DNA of 52,591 nt from Candidatus Lutacidiplasma silvani (lineage in GTDB: Archaea; Thermoplasmatota; Thermoplasmata; Lutacidiplasmatales; UBA184), in NCBI GenBank assembly GCA_022750295.1, contig JAKIVZ010000016.1, forward strand, positions 1-52,591. The letters run 5' to 3'. Under the pieces are notes generated by a model. That model did not search any database and was not told the origin of the DNA. It saw only the letters and a list, made by a program, of their open reading frames with translations. Position 1 is the first letter of the stretch. Each line of letters opens with the position of its first letter. Below, one piece after another: positions 40,831 through 47,593 of this stretch. The translations under genes and the position numbers were made by a program.

Positions 40831-41823
40831 TTGGGGACCCGTGCACCGAGTCTGGCCATCGCCGGGACGGTAGGCGGAGCCGCCGACCTCGATTGGCGCG
40901 GAGCGGTATCCGATGACAATTCACCGGCCGTCGGTGTTGCTCGCGGGGTAGGGGTTCTCCCCGTCCTGAGGTCCCCGCCCCGTGCCGAAGGGGTTGTCGT
41001 CTTCAGAGGGGTGCGCGTCCGACGGAAAGAGGACGACTGCGACTCCCCGGTCGAACGCAATCTAGACACGCGTTTCCGACGAATTCCTTCCCTTGGCCTC
41101 GTCGGCGACCCTCGTCGACGACCTCGGACACTCCCGCTCGACTCCCATTGTTTGAGCTTTCATTCCTCGGAGCAGGAGGCGACCCGACACGCCGTCGACT
41201 TCCTTGCGGGTGCACCCCCGGGCCAGGAGGTGCGGGAATGGCTACGCGACGAGCGACTCCGGACGTACTACGACCAATGGGTCGGGTCGGAAGTTCCGGA
41301 GCACGTGGGTTGCGTCGCCGTGCTCGACGGCGAGCAGGGGGGGACGTCGGACGACGGAACTCTGCCGCGAGTGGGCGAGATCAGCGAGTTCGTTCGGCCC
41401 CACCCGGGAGGGGTGAGCGCAGGCGGGGACGCCCTGAGCCACTACCGGAGCCCGGGGAACGTTCCCGAGCATCTCGAGTACGAGAGCCGGTTCGACCGCC
41501 AGCCGCGCGCCGGATCGCGGTTTCTCTGCCCGCACGACCTTCGAAGCGTTCCCGCCGAGTGCGCCGACGAGATCCTGGGGGAGCTCGGTTCGGCCCACTC
41601 GCACGTGGTCCTGTCGAGTTCCCACGAGCCCGGGGCCCGACTCTCACAACTGTTCCTCTTCTCCCCGGTATCGGCCCTGCCGGTGGCGTTCGACGAATCA
41701 CTAGGGTGGGCGGTCCGGAGGGAGTTGGTGGACGCCGGTGGCTCGGAACACGAACTCCAGATCACTTCCGGAGGTGAGGTCGTAGTGCGCGATTGGTCTG
41801 CGAGGGCCATTTTCGACTGGTAA
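40831..41823 (+). CDS. MEDS-like sensory domain protein, divergent
   Basis: Recognisable protein signal starts at about base 41130 (SHCLSFHSSEQEATRHAVDFLAG). It continues with REWLRDERLRTYYDQW, an aspartate-rich DGEQGG segment, and SHYRSPGNVPEHLEYESRFDRQPRAGSRFLCPHDLRSVPAECADEILGELGSAHSHVVLS. The order and the last segment recall the MEDS (DcmR-type) sensory domain found in archaeal regulators. The first 100 residues are arginine-rich and unlike the domain, so the true start is uncertain; a GTG at 41011 is an alternative and a start later still is possible. No DNA-binding domain is present. It follows the ABC permease by 4 bases in this reading and may sense a ligand for that operon. Confidence 0.5.
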   Translation: MGTRAPSLAIAGTVGGAADLDWRGAVSDDNSPAVGVARGVGVLPVLRSPPRAEGVVVFRGVRVRRKEDDCDSPVERNLDTRFRRIPSLGLVGDPRRRPRTLPLDSHCLSFHSSEQEATRHAVDFLAGAPPGQEVREWLRDERLRTYYDQWVGSEVPEHVGCVAVLDGEQGGTSDDGTLPRVGEISEFVRPHPGGVSAGGDALSHYRSPGNVPEHLEYESRFDRQPRAGSRFLCPHDLRSVPAECADEILGELGSAHSHVVLSSSHEPGARLSQLFLFSPVSALPVAFDESLGWAVRRELVDAGGSEHELQITSGGEVVVRDWSARAIFDW

Positions 41824-41984
41824 CGTGAGTGCGAACTTCTTCCGCGGGTTCGCGCGAGGGAGCAATCTCATTCGGGAGGACTCGTTGATGCTCGAGGAAC
41901 GGGATTCGGCTCCCCCATCGGACCGAAGCCGGCCCCGTGAACCCCGCCCATTGCATGGCCCCCCTTGCCCGGGGAAATCTGGGT

Positions 41985-42158
41985 CTAATCCCAAGTAGCC
42001 ACGACTACGAAGAGCCCGAGCCCCGATCCCACCACCGCCACGATTCCTCCCCAAGCGGCCCCCGTTGCAAGTCCGACCAACGCCCCACCCACCATCATGG
42101 CGATCGCCGCCACCGACAGGAGCCTCCATTCGAGCTCGAGTTCGGACCACTTGACCAT
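41985..42158 (-). CDS. 57-residue two-helix membrane protein
   Basis: Short gene read by hand on the minus strand. It starts MVKWSELELEWRLLSVAA and contains two hydrophobic helices, roughly LLSVAAIAMMVGGALVGL and GGIVAVVGSGLGLFVVVA, joined by a glycine/alanine-rich turn. It ends ATWD with a TAG stop. A TATA-like CTGATATGAATC is centred about 27 bases upstream of the ATG, as in the other leaderless genes here. Family unknown. Confidence 0.55.
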   Translation of the reverse strand: MVKWSELELEWRLLSVAAIAMMVGGALVGLATGAAWGGIVAVVGSGLGLFVVVATWD

Positions 42159-42178
42159 CGCGGGCCGGGGAAGCCTTC

Positions 42179-42190
42179 GGATTCATATCA
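42179..42190 (-). promoter_or_regulatory. TATA box for the 57-residue protein
   Basis: CTGATATGAATC on the minus strand is about 27 bases before the ATG at 42158. Confidence 0.5.
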
Positions 42191-42464
42191 GAACCGCGCC
42201 CTCGAATGTCGGTTCCTTGCCCATCGTCACGAGGGAGGCGGGTCGATCACCCTCGGTGCAACTCGAAAATTGAACGGGCCAGCCCGTCCTCCGGCCTCCC
42301 GGCGCCCGGGCCGCTCTCATCGGACTCCAGAGCACACCCGGACCGGTAATCGAACCTGTTCCGCTATGTTGGGGGGCTGGGACGCGACGGGCGGGCTCTC
42401 GCAGGTTTCCTAGGGGCCGACAAGCGGGGCGGCAGGGAGCACTTGGGTGGGTTCTACACCCTTC
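42191..42464. other. Unassigned stretch between small membrane gene and RNase P RNA
   Basis: No credible gene is visible. A minus-strand GGTTCGATTACC resembles a tRNA T-loop, but the flanking bases cannot form the stem and no acceptor or anticodon arm is found. Confidence 0.3.
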
Positions 42465-42493
42465 CCGGCCCGGAAACGGTGTTTCCGGGCCGG
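42465..42493 (-). terminator. 13-bp hairpin after RNase P RNA
   Basis: CCGGCCCGGAAAC and GTTTCCGGGCCGG form a perfect 13-bp stem with a 3-base loop, the strongest hairpin in the window. It lies just downstream of the RNase P RNA 3' end in the direction of transcription, so it probably marks transcript termination or processing. Confidence 0.6.
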
Positions 42494-42499
42494 CGGCAC

Positions 42500-42830
42500 C
42501 CCACTTTACTGACGTGCCGGCCAGGTCGCAGTAGTAAGCCCCATTCTGGTTCAGGCAGCATTCGACTGCGCGCTCTCCTCGACGGTCGGGAGACCTTCTT
42601 CCTCCCGTCACTCAGGGCTTGCTCCCGGGGAGACGGCCGTTTCACCAAATCCCGACGGAACCTCCGGCGCATCGCCTTCACCGTACCGTTGGGCTGTGTC
42701 GTTGCTGCTCCGTGGCTCGGGCTCTCACCCGGCGGGCTCCCACCCGCCCCCGTGGTCTCCGGAGTGGGGACTTTCCTCAGCGGGGTATCGTTGCCGATGA
42801 CCTCCACCGTCAGCTGCCCTCTGCCTCCTG
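42500..42830 (-). ncRNA. rnpB: RNase P RNA
   Basis: The RNA subunit of RNase P, which trims tRNA 5' ends. On the minus strand it has the universally conserved GAGGAAAGTCC near the 5' end (about 42770-42785), the ACAGCC..AACGG-type and GGTGAAA core segments, and near the 3' end CCAGAATGGGGCTTACT, the classic P-RNA motif. The 5' GCTGACGG and 3' ACGTCAGT can pair to close the molecule (P1). Ends are estimates from this pairing and the following hairpin. Promoter is probably at 42857-42865 (CCTTACGACG). It is divergent from the HisA-like gene. Confidence 0.88.
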
Positions 42831-42882
42831 GCGAGAGGAGCGAGGTTCGGCCTCGTCGTAAGGCTTGTGCCGGCCCCGCGGC

Positions 42883-42892
42883 TCCGATATCT
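42883..42892 (+). promoter_or_regulatory. TATA-like element for the HisA-like gene
   Basis: CCGATATCTA ends about 26 bases before the GTG at 42918, so the gene is probably leaderless. Confidence 0.4.
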
Positions 42893-42917
42893 ACCTTCCG
42901 GAGTCTCGCCGGGCACG

Positions 42918-43643
42918 GTGTCGGATTCGACGCGCGCCCCTGGGCGAGGTCCGCTGCTCCGGGCGGGCCTCGCGATCTCCCATGGCCACCTGATGACCTC
43001 CGACGGGAATGCCTTCTCGCCGGTCCGTGGACCCGACGGGCAGTTTCGGGACATCCTGGACGTCGCCGACGCGGTCACCCCGCAGTACGACGGCCTCTAC
43101 ATCACCGACTTGGACGGTCGGCGGAAGGGGGAACCGCAGCTCGACTACCTGCAGGAACTCGCGCGGGACGCCGACGTCTGGCTCGATGCGGGAGTCCGGG
43201 TGGCGGACGAGGCGATCGACGGGCTGGTGACCGGGGCTCGTCGGGTCGTACTCTCCACGGCCACGCTTTCGAGCGCCCGCGACCTCCGGCGAGCGTGGAA
43301 GATGTCGACGGAGATCGTCTTCGAGATTGTGGTCGCGCTCGACGGCTCTGTACTGGCGATCGACAGCGATTGGGGAGGCCACCCTCCGTCGGAGGTCGCG
43401 GCCTCCGCCCGTGCCGTCGGCATCGACACGATCCTGTACACGCCGCGAGCCCCCACCGTCGATTGGGGCCTCGTTCGGATTCTTGCCGCCGTCGGGCCGA
43501 CTTGGGTCGGCGGTGGATATCGGCCGGTCGAGGCGGCGTCGCTGGCGGACTCCGCTGCCGTCGGGGCCGTCTACCACCTACCGGCCGAATTGCTCATCGG
43601 ATCGGCCGCCGTACCTCCGGAGGAAGGCGAAGTCTCCCAGTAA
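42918..43643 (+). CDS. HisA/HisF-related TIM-barrel protein
   Basis: A 241-residue protein of the archaeal HisA-related group rather than HisA proper. Visible TIM-barrel strands are DGLYITDLDGRRKGEPQLDYLQELA (which carries the aspartate typical of these isomerases), VWLDAGVRVADEAID, ARRVVLSTATLSSARDL, IVFEIVVALDGSVLAI and TILYTPRAP, with a closing VGPTWVGGGYRPVEAA. HisA-related archaeal proteins have been linked to cofactor pathways, but the reaction here is unknown. No other his genes are near. The GTG start fits the TATA spacing; an in-frame codon 17 residues upstream would place the start inside the divergent promoter. Confidence 0.75.
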   Translation: MSDSTRAPGRGPLLRAGLAISHGHLMTSDGNAFSPVRGPDGQFRDILDVADAVTPQYDGLYITDLDGRRKGEPQLDYLQELARDADVWLDAGVRVADEAIDGLVTGARRVVLSTATLSSARDLRRAWKMSTEIVFEIVVALDGSVLAIDSDWGGHPPSEVAASARAVGIDTILYTPRAPTVDWGLVRILAAVGPTWVGGGYRPVEAASLADSAAVGAVYHLPAELLIGSAAVPPEEGEVSQ

Positions 43644-43703
43644 CCGGGGAGCCACGCCGACCGAACCCGGGCGGGACTCCTGACGTGCATTCGCAAGACT
43701 CCC

Positions 43704-43766
43704 GCGCGGTATGATGAAACCTAGAACCAGCTGAATCGTGATGAGTGATGGGCGAGCTGACCGCAC
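43704..43766 (+). ncRNA. C/D-box sRNA
   Basis: All four boxes are perfect and correctly spaced: box C ATGATGA (43711-43717), box D' CTGA (43731-43734), box C' GTGATGA (43738-43744) and box D CTGA (43757-43760). Flanking GCGG and CCGC form the terminal stem of the kink-turn. The guides are 13 and 12 bases: AACCTAGAACCAG before D' and GTGATGGGCGAG before D. Such RNAs direct fibrillarin to 2'-O-methylate rRNA or tRNA at the base pairing with the fifth guide position from D or D'. Targets are not identified here. The gene lies after the HisA-like gene and outside any reading frame. Confidence 0.75.
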
Positions 43767-44090
43767 CTCAGAGCCGTGCCCTTCGCACATAAGCCGCTAG
43801 GCAGACACCCGCAGGGCCGTGGACGTGCGAGGGGGCGGCGCTTCGAGCATCGCGAACCACTCTGCGACCACTGCGGCGAGGGTCAACCCTAGCGCGAAGA
43901 GCAGGTCCCGATCGCGAGGAGTCGGGGCATCATGACCGGTCGCGTTCTGGCAGGAATGTTCGTCGCGTCGGGGCTCGGCGGTGGTGGTTTCGGATGCGGT
44001 CGAGCATCTTGCTCCCTCGCGCGTCTTGCTCCCTCGCGCGGATAGGGACCAAGGGCGAGGCCCTGGTGGCCCCCAGCGCGGGGAGTGGAC
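43767..44090. other. Intergenic stretch left of the IS element, with possible gene remnant
   Basis: On the minus strand from about 43950 down to a TAG at 43797 a frame reads like a protein C-terminus with one membrane helix (RDLLFALGLTLAAVVAEWFAML), but no start codon precedes it. It may be a gene truncated by the mobile element. The stretch also contains a tandem 17-bp duplication described separately. Confidence 0.3.
44007..44040. repeat. Perfect tandem duplication of 17 bp
   Basis: TCTTGCTCCCTCGCGCG occurs twice back to back (44007-44023, 44024-44040) close to the left edge of the IS element. It looks like a slippage or repair product. Confidence 0.7.
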
Positions 44091-44107
44091 GTGAAAGCGC
44101 CTCTATC

Positions 44108-44200
44108 CACCCATCTCCCCTTCCGGGAGATGTGAATCCGGGCCTGGGCGGCCGAGCGGGTCCTGCGCTCCGAGCGCTCCGGGGAGTCTGGCCGCCCCAA
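44108..44200 (+). ncRNA. Candidate bridge-RNA region of the IS110 element
   Basis: The 200-base leader before the transposase folds well by eye. One stem-loop is CATCTCCC (44112-44119) with GGGAGATG (44125-44132). A longer stem GGGCGGCC (44146-44153) with GGCCGCCC (44190-44197) encloses a large internal loop containing GAGCG...CGCTC. A small 5' hairpin followed by stems with large internal loops is the architecture of IS110 bridge RNAs, whose loops pair with target and donor DNA. The assignment is by structure only. Confidence 0.35.
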
Positions 44201-44304
44201 CGACGGGTCCATCTGTGCCACCGGCCGCGAGGGCCAGGACGCACGTACAGGAGGGTGTCGAGACCCGGGCCCGGATTCGCGAACCCAAGGAGGAGGCAAA
44301 CAAC

Positions 44305-45237
44305 GTGAACGACGAGCGAGAGGCTTCGAGGACGCCGAACTACCTGCGACCGTGTGTGGGCCTCGATGTCCACAAGGGCTCCATCACCGCGACTCGGATG
44401 GAGCCCGGAGGGAAGGTCTCGAAGACCTGGACCCTCCCCACCACCCGGTCGGAGATCCACGCTCTCGCCGAAACCATCCCCGCCCACGTCCCGGTCGTTC
44501 TCGAGGCCAGCACGGCCGGGAAGGCGGTGGCGATGGTCCTGAACGCGATCGGATGCGAGCTCCACATGGCCGCGCCCAACAAGATCCCCAAGCCCGCGGT
44601 CAAAACCGACAAGCGGGACAGCGTCCGTCTTGCTCAGCTCTTCCAGAGCGGATCTATGCCGGAGTGCTACGTCCCTCCCTCCGAGATCGAGCACCTCCGA
44701 CTGCTGACCCGGAACCGCCGGGATCTCGCCCAGAAGGTGACCCTCGTCAAGAACCAGGTGCGCGCCCTCGTGACCCGGAACCTCCTCGCCGCCGAGATGA
44801 AGGGAGTCTCCCAGTGGTTCGGAGTCGCCGGGCTTCGCAAGCTGGTCCGACTCTCACTTCCCTCGGGGGATCGTGCCCACCTCGCCCGGTATCTCGAGCA
44901 GCTCAAGCTCCTCGCCCAGCAGGAGGAGTCGATGCAGATCGAGCTCGCGCAAGTGGCCCGAGATCGTGCGGACATCCAGCTGCTCATGACCATCCCCGGC
45001 GTCAGCTTCTACAGCGCCGTGGGGATTCTCGCCGAGATTGGCGACATCCGGAGATTCTCCGACAAGCAGCACCTGGCGTCCTACGCCGGGCTCGTTCCGA
45101 AGGCCGACAACAGCGGGACTCGAGTCGCCGAGCACCAGCCTCTAAAGAAGGGCAACGCCGTTCTGAAGGCGTTCCTCTTCACGACCGTTATGGCGATGCT
45201 GAAGGCGTCCCAGGAGACTGCTGTCACGCGATTCTAG
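44305..45237 (+). CDS. IS110-family transposase, truncated by an amber stop
   Basis: A DEDD recombinase. The N-terminal RuvC-like domain has VGLDVHKGSI, VVLEASTAGKAVAM and KTDKRDSVRLAQLFQSG with the catalytic acids. The C-terminal domain has LLMTIPGVSFYSAVGILAEIGDIRRFSDKQHLASYAGLVPKADNSG with the expected serine. The 310 residues stop at AVTRF then TAG (45235-45237), exactly where relatives have tyrosine, and the same frame continues with the conserved C-terminus (PPMLAQIAAARKLSGEVWMILT) to 45537. GTG at 44305 follows a strong AAGGAGGAGG. TAG is an ordinary stop elsewhere here, so this is a nonsense mutation rather than recoding. Confidence 0.8.
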   Translation: MNDEREASRTPNYLRPCVGLDVHKGSITATRMEPGGKVSKTWTLPTTRSEIHALAETIPAHVPVVLEASTAGKAVAMVLNAIGCELHMAAPNKIPKPAVKTDKRDSVRLAQLFQSGSMPECYVPPSEIEHLRLLTRNRRDLAQKVTLVKNQVRALVTRNLLAAEMKGVSQWFGVAGLRKLVRLSLPSGDRAHLARYLEQLKLLAQQEESMQIELAQVARDRADIQLLMTIPGVSFYSAVGILAEIGDIRRFSDKQHLASYAGLVPKADNSGTRVAEHQPLKKGNAVLKAFLFTTVMAMLKASQETAVTRF

Positions 45238-45537
45238 CGCGAAAAGGCGAAGACCCGGCCTCCGATGCTGGCCCAGATCGCCGCCGCCCGCAAACTCTCC
45301 GGCGAGGTCTGGATGATCCTGACCTACCAAGTGCCGTACCGGGACGAGGACGCCACCCTGACCGAGAAGAAGGAGCGACGAATGCAGAAGATCGCCGAGG
45401 AGCCGACTCCCGAGGTGTCGGTGGCAACCCTCGACTCGCTGGCCGATTGCCTGATCCACAAGGCCGATGTGCTCGATCACCTCGAGCAAGAGGCCGGAGA
45501 TTCGGAACTCGGTCGGGAGGTCGGCAATGACCGCTGA
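45238..45537 (+). pseudogene. C-terminal remainder of the IS110 transposase
   Basis: In frame with the transposase after the TAG. It encodes the family C-terminal helix PPMLAQIAAARKLSGEVWMILTYQVPYRDEDATL and a further unconserved acidic/basic tail to a TGA. An ATG at 45265 could start a 90-residue fragment, but it would lack all catalytic residues. Confidence 0.7.
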
Positions 45538-45565
45538 ACCATCACGGGGCCCGGGGCGCTTTCAC

Positions 45566-45807
45566 AGGAGGACCCGCGGTTGGCGGGTGGACTGAGTTGG
45601 GGCGCAGCTCAGGTCGAATAGCCCTACGGAGAGTCCTCCTTCCCACCGATGCAAGCCCCGGATCGCGCGGCCCTAGCGCAACTTCAGCCCGCGTGGCTGG
45701 TCGCGGAGATCGTAGACCCGGGTCGCCCTATGGTCGTGGACGCGAGGGGCGAGGTCGGCGGGAGCGCGCCCGCGCGAAATGGCTTCGGCCGCCTTGAGAT
45801 GAGTTGG
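45566..45807. other. Gap between the IS element and the island operon
   Basis: Nothing convincing. A frame opening with ATG at 45649 (MQAPDRAALAQLQPAWLVAEIVD) has a plausible N-terminus but runs into the next gene in another frame and is not recognised. Confidence 0.3.
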
Positions 45808-45817
45808 GCATTTATTC
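45808..45817 (+). promoter_or_regulatory. TATA-like element for the island operon
   Basis: GCATTTATTC lies about 26-30 bases before a TTG at 45840 that is in frame with the first island gene, pointing to a leaderless TTG start. Confidence 0.45.
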
Positions 45818-45839
45818 AAGCCGTCATTGGGGACTCTCG

Positions 45840-46823
45840 TTGCCGACGTCGACATGGGCAGGCTTTCTTCTTGGATCCCGCGGCGACTACGTACCGCCAG
45901 GAAGGGTGGCCCGGGGTTACGAGGAAGAGAGCTGGGGTCAACTCACCGCACTGAGAGCGGCCCTACCAGACCTTCCTGCCTTGTTCGAGGTCCCGATTGG
46001 TGTTCTTCAGGCAGGAGAATGCCCAAACGGCTCCCGCGTGTACTTTGAGCTCACCACGAATGTTCCTAGCGATGCGAACGCTCGTGCTCCCCAAGGGAGT
46101 CTCTTCGGGGAACCGTGCAACCTAACGCGACAAGATGCCGGCATGGTTTGGGACCGTGCAGTCAAGTCAGCCAACCAACACCTGAACAGGCATTTGCCGA
46201 ATCTGGCGGTTCCGTTGATGATCGCGGAGGTCCCGCAACAGGCCCTTCTTGATCACTACAATCGACAGCTTGCTGCGCTGGGTTCAATGGCAAAGTTTGG
46301 CAGGTTCTCTCTTGATTCGTACGAGCTGAAGGAGTCGCCCATCCCCCGTCGTAGGCGCCCATCTGGAGCGTCGGCCGCCCCGTCCAGTCCGACCACACCG
46401 GGACCGAATGTAGCCCCGGATGGCCACTGGATCGCGTTTGATGCAGTCCCTGCCTCGGGCGGAATCTTCGAGGCGAAGCTGACGCTCCCACCTGACAACG
46501 TGCTTCGAGGCATCTTTGCGGCGTATGCCTTGCTTGCGGAATGGTACTTCGAAATCGACTTCGACCTCGGGGTCTCGCTTTCCTGGAACGGTACGGGTGG
46601 TCGACCCCATGCTGCACCTCACCTAATAGGGCAAGCCGATCGCCAGCACTGCCTGTCAAACATTCCGCTGCTCCGCACTCTGATTGTCCAAGGGAGGAGG
46701 GCCTCCGGACTTCGCCGTAGGGGGGGCATTCAGTGGCACGACGTGTTAGACCAGCCGGAACGACCGTTGCGCCTCTCCACCTGTCCCACCTGCAAATTCT
46801 TCAGCCCGTGCAATCCAAGGTGA
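45840..46823 (+). CDS. Island gene A, unrecognised
   Basis: A 327-residue protein of unknown function. It appears to have two parts, residues 1-175 (EESWGQLTALRAALPDLPALFEVPIGVLQAG ... WDRAVKSANQHLNRHLPNLAVPLMIAEVPQQALLDHYN) and 195-310, joined by an R/P/S/T-rich linker. The second part contains GGIFEAKLTLPPDNVLRGIFAAYALLAEWYFEIDFDLGVSLSW; FEAKL could be the E-x-K half of a PD-(D/E)xK nuclease site, but the partner aspartate is not evident. The C-terminus ends with TCPTCKFFSPC, a three-cysteine cluster. Base composition is less GC-rich than the genes to the left. Start by TATA spacing; a TTG at 45804 is an alternative. The stop overlaps gene B as GTGA. Confidence 0.5.
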   Translation: MPTSTWAGFLLGSRGDYVPPGRVARGYEEESWGQLTALRAALPDLPALFEVPIGVLQAGECPNGSRVYFELTTNVPSDANARAPQGSLFGEPCNLTRQDAGMVWDRAVKSANQHLNRHLPNLAVPLMIAEVPQQALLDHYNRQLAALGSMAKFGRFSLDSYELKESPIPRRRRPSGASAAPSSPTTPGPNVAPDGHWIAFDAVPASGGIFEAKLTLPPDNVLRGIFAAYALLAEWYFEIDFDLGVSLSWNGTGGRPHAAPHLIGQADRQHCLSNIPLLRTLIVQGRRASGLRRRGGIQWHDVLDQPERPLRLSTCPTCKFFSPCNPR

Positions 46824-47593
46824 ACGCCGTGGGGGAGACCCTCGCAGGGATTCCGCACCTGAAACTGCCCCCGGCGAAGCTTCTCAACGTGCTGGACGCG
46901 GTCAAACGAGCCGGCCCGGAGCGGCCTTTGGTCGTTGCGGACATACGCGGCCTGTTTCCGGGAATGTCGGAAAAGAGCGTGATACGAGGCATGGCACTCC
47001 CGGCTGGCACACGCCTGCAGTTAGTCCGCGCGACTGATGATACAATCGTGCTAGCGCCGAACGGCGGAGGCGCGTTCCTATCTCGACTCAGCGGGGCCGA
47101 CTTCGTTGCGTTTGCGATTCGGGCGACAGCGATCACACGATATGGCATCCGACCAGCCCTACTGGCCGATCCGGGGGGGATGGAGTTCGAAATCTCTGGG
47201 ATGGGCAAGCGCAGCCGTGAACCCATTGCCAGATTCGTTTCATATCTTCGGTTTTTCCAGGAGCGGCGACTCGCTTGGTCTGCCGCCGGATTCAGGGTAC
47301 TTCCGGGTCCGAACTATCGCACCAAGCTGGACCTCAGAGAAGGCCGCTCGCTAATCGACGAAGAGCTTCCCAAGGGGAGGCTACTCTCGCTCGACGAGGC
47401 GAGGAGCGCGCTCCTTCGTCGACTCTGGAAAGACGGCGTCCTCGCAACGTCGTTCGACGTCGATGATCTCTTCGCCCAGTTGTACTCGGGCGACCGACCC
47501 CCGATCCAGCTCTGGAAACAGGCCGTACGCGGGATTGACGAGCTACTTATTGAGGGGACCTCCTACGGGAGCTTGATTGTCGCCCAAGAGTAG
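46820..47593 (+). CDS. Island gene B, unrecognised, possible winged helix
   Basis: A 257-residue protein without a recognised family. AKLLNVLDAVKRAGPERPLVVADIRGLFPGMSEKSVIRGM reads like a helix-turn-helix, with short helices and a turn before SEKSVIRGM. The C-terminal half holds a second helical unit (LDEARSALLRRLWKDGVLATSFDVDDLFAQLYSG ... QLWKQAVRGIDELL) of similar pattern. Likely a DNA- or partner-binding adaptor for the ATPase that follows. Start is a GTG overlapping the gene A stop as GTGA. The end overlaps gene C by 17 bases. The three genes are therefore coupled. Confidence 0.5.
   Translation: MNAVGETLAGIPHLKLPPAKLLNVLDAVKRAGPERPLVVADIRGLFPGMSEKSVIRGMALPAGTRLQLVRATDDTIVLAPNGGGAFLSRLSGADFVAFAIRATAITRYGIRPALLADPGGMEFEISGMGKRSREPIARFVSYLRFFQERRLAWSAAGFRVLPGPNYRTKLDLREGRSLIDEELPKGRLLSLDEARSALLRRLWKDGVLATSFDVDDLFAQLYSGDRPPIQLWKQAVRGIDELLIEGTSYGSLIVAQE

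Larger units (their letters stand above)
44091..45565 (+). mobile_element. IS110-family insertion sequence
   Basis: Bounded by an 11-bp perfect inverted repeat, GTGAAAGCGCC at 44091-44101 and GGCGCTTTCAC at 45555-45565, with a DEDD transposase inside. IS110 elements move by a recombinase guided by an element-encoded bridge RNA and do not make target duplications; the IS1111 subgroup has short subterminal inverted repeats of this kind. The exact ends may lie a few bases outside the repeats. The transposase frame is broken by a TAG (see separate entry), so the copy is likely inactive. Confidence 0.75.

Noticed and set aside
42335-42375. tRNA-like T-loop (GGTTCGATTACC on the minus strand)
   Set aside because: The position that should pair with the conserved G is A, the stem bases are not complementary and no other tRNA arm can be drawn.
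44215-44304. Upstream extension of the IS110 transposase start
   Set aside because: It would translate the structured leader; the GTG at 44305 has a strong Shine-Dalgarno and matches family N-termini.
45235-45237. Pyrrolysine readthrough of TAG
   Set aside because: comA, the F420-like gene, the HAD gene, pmbA and others end with TAG, so this codon is an ordinary stop here as far as the window shows.
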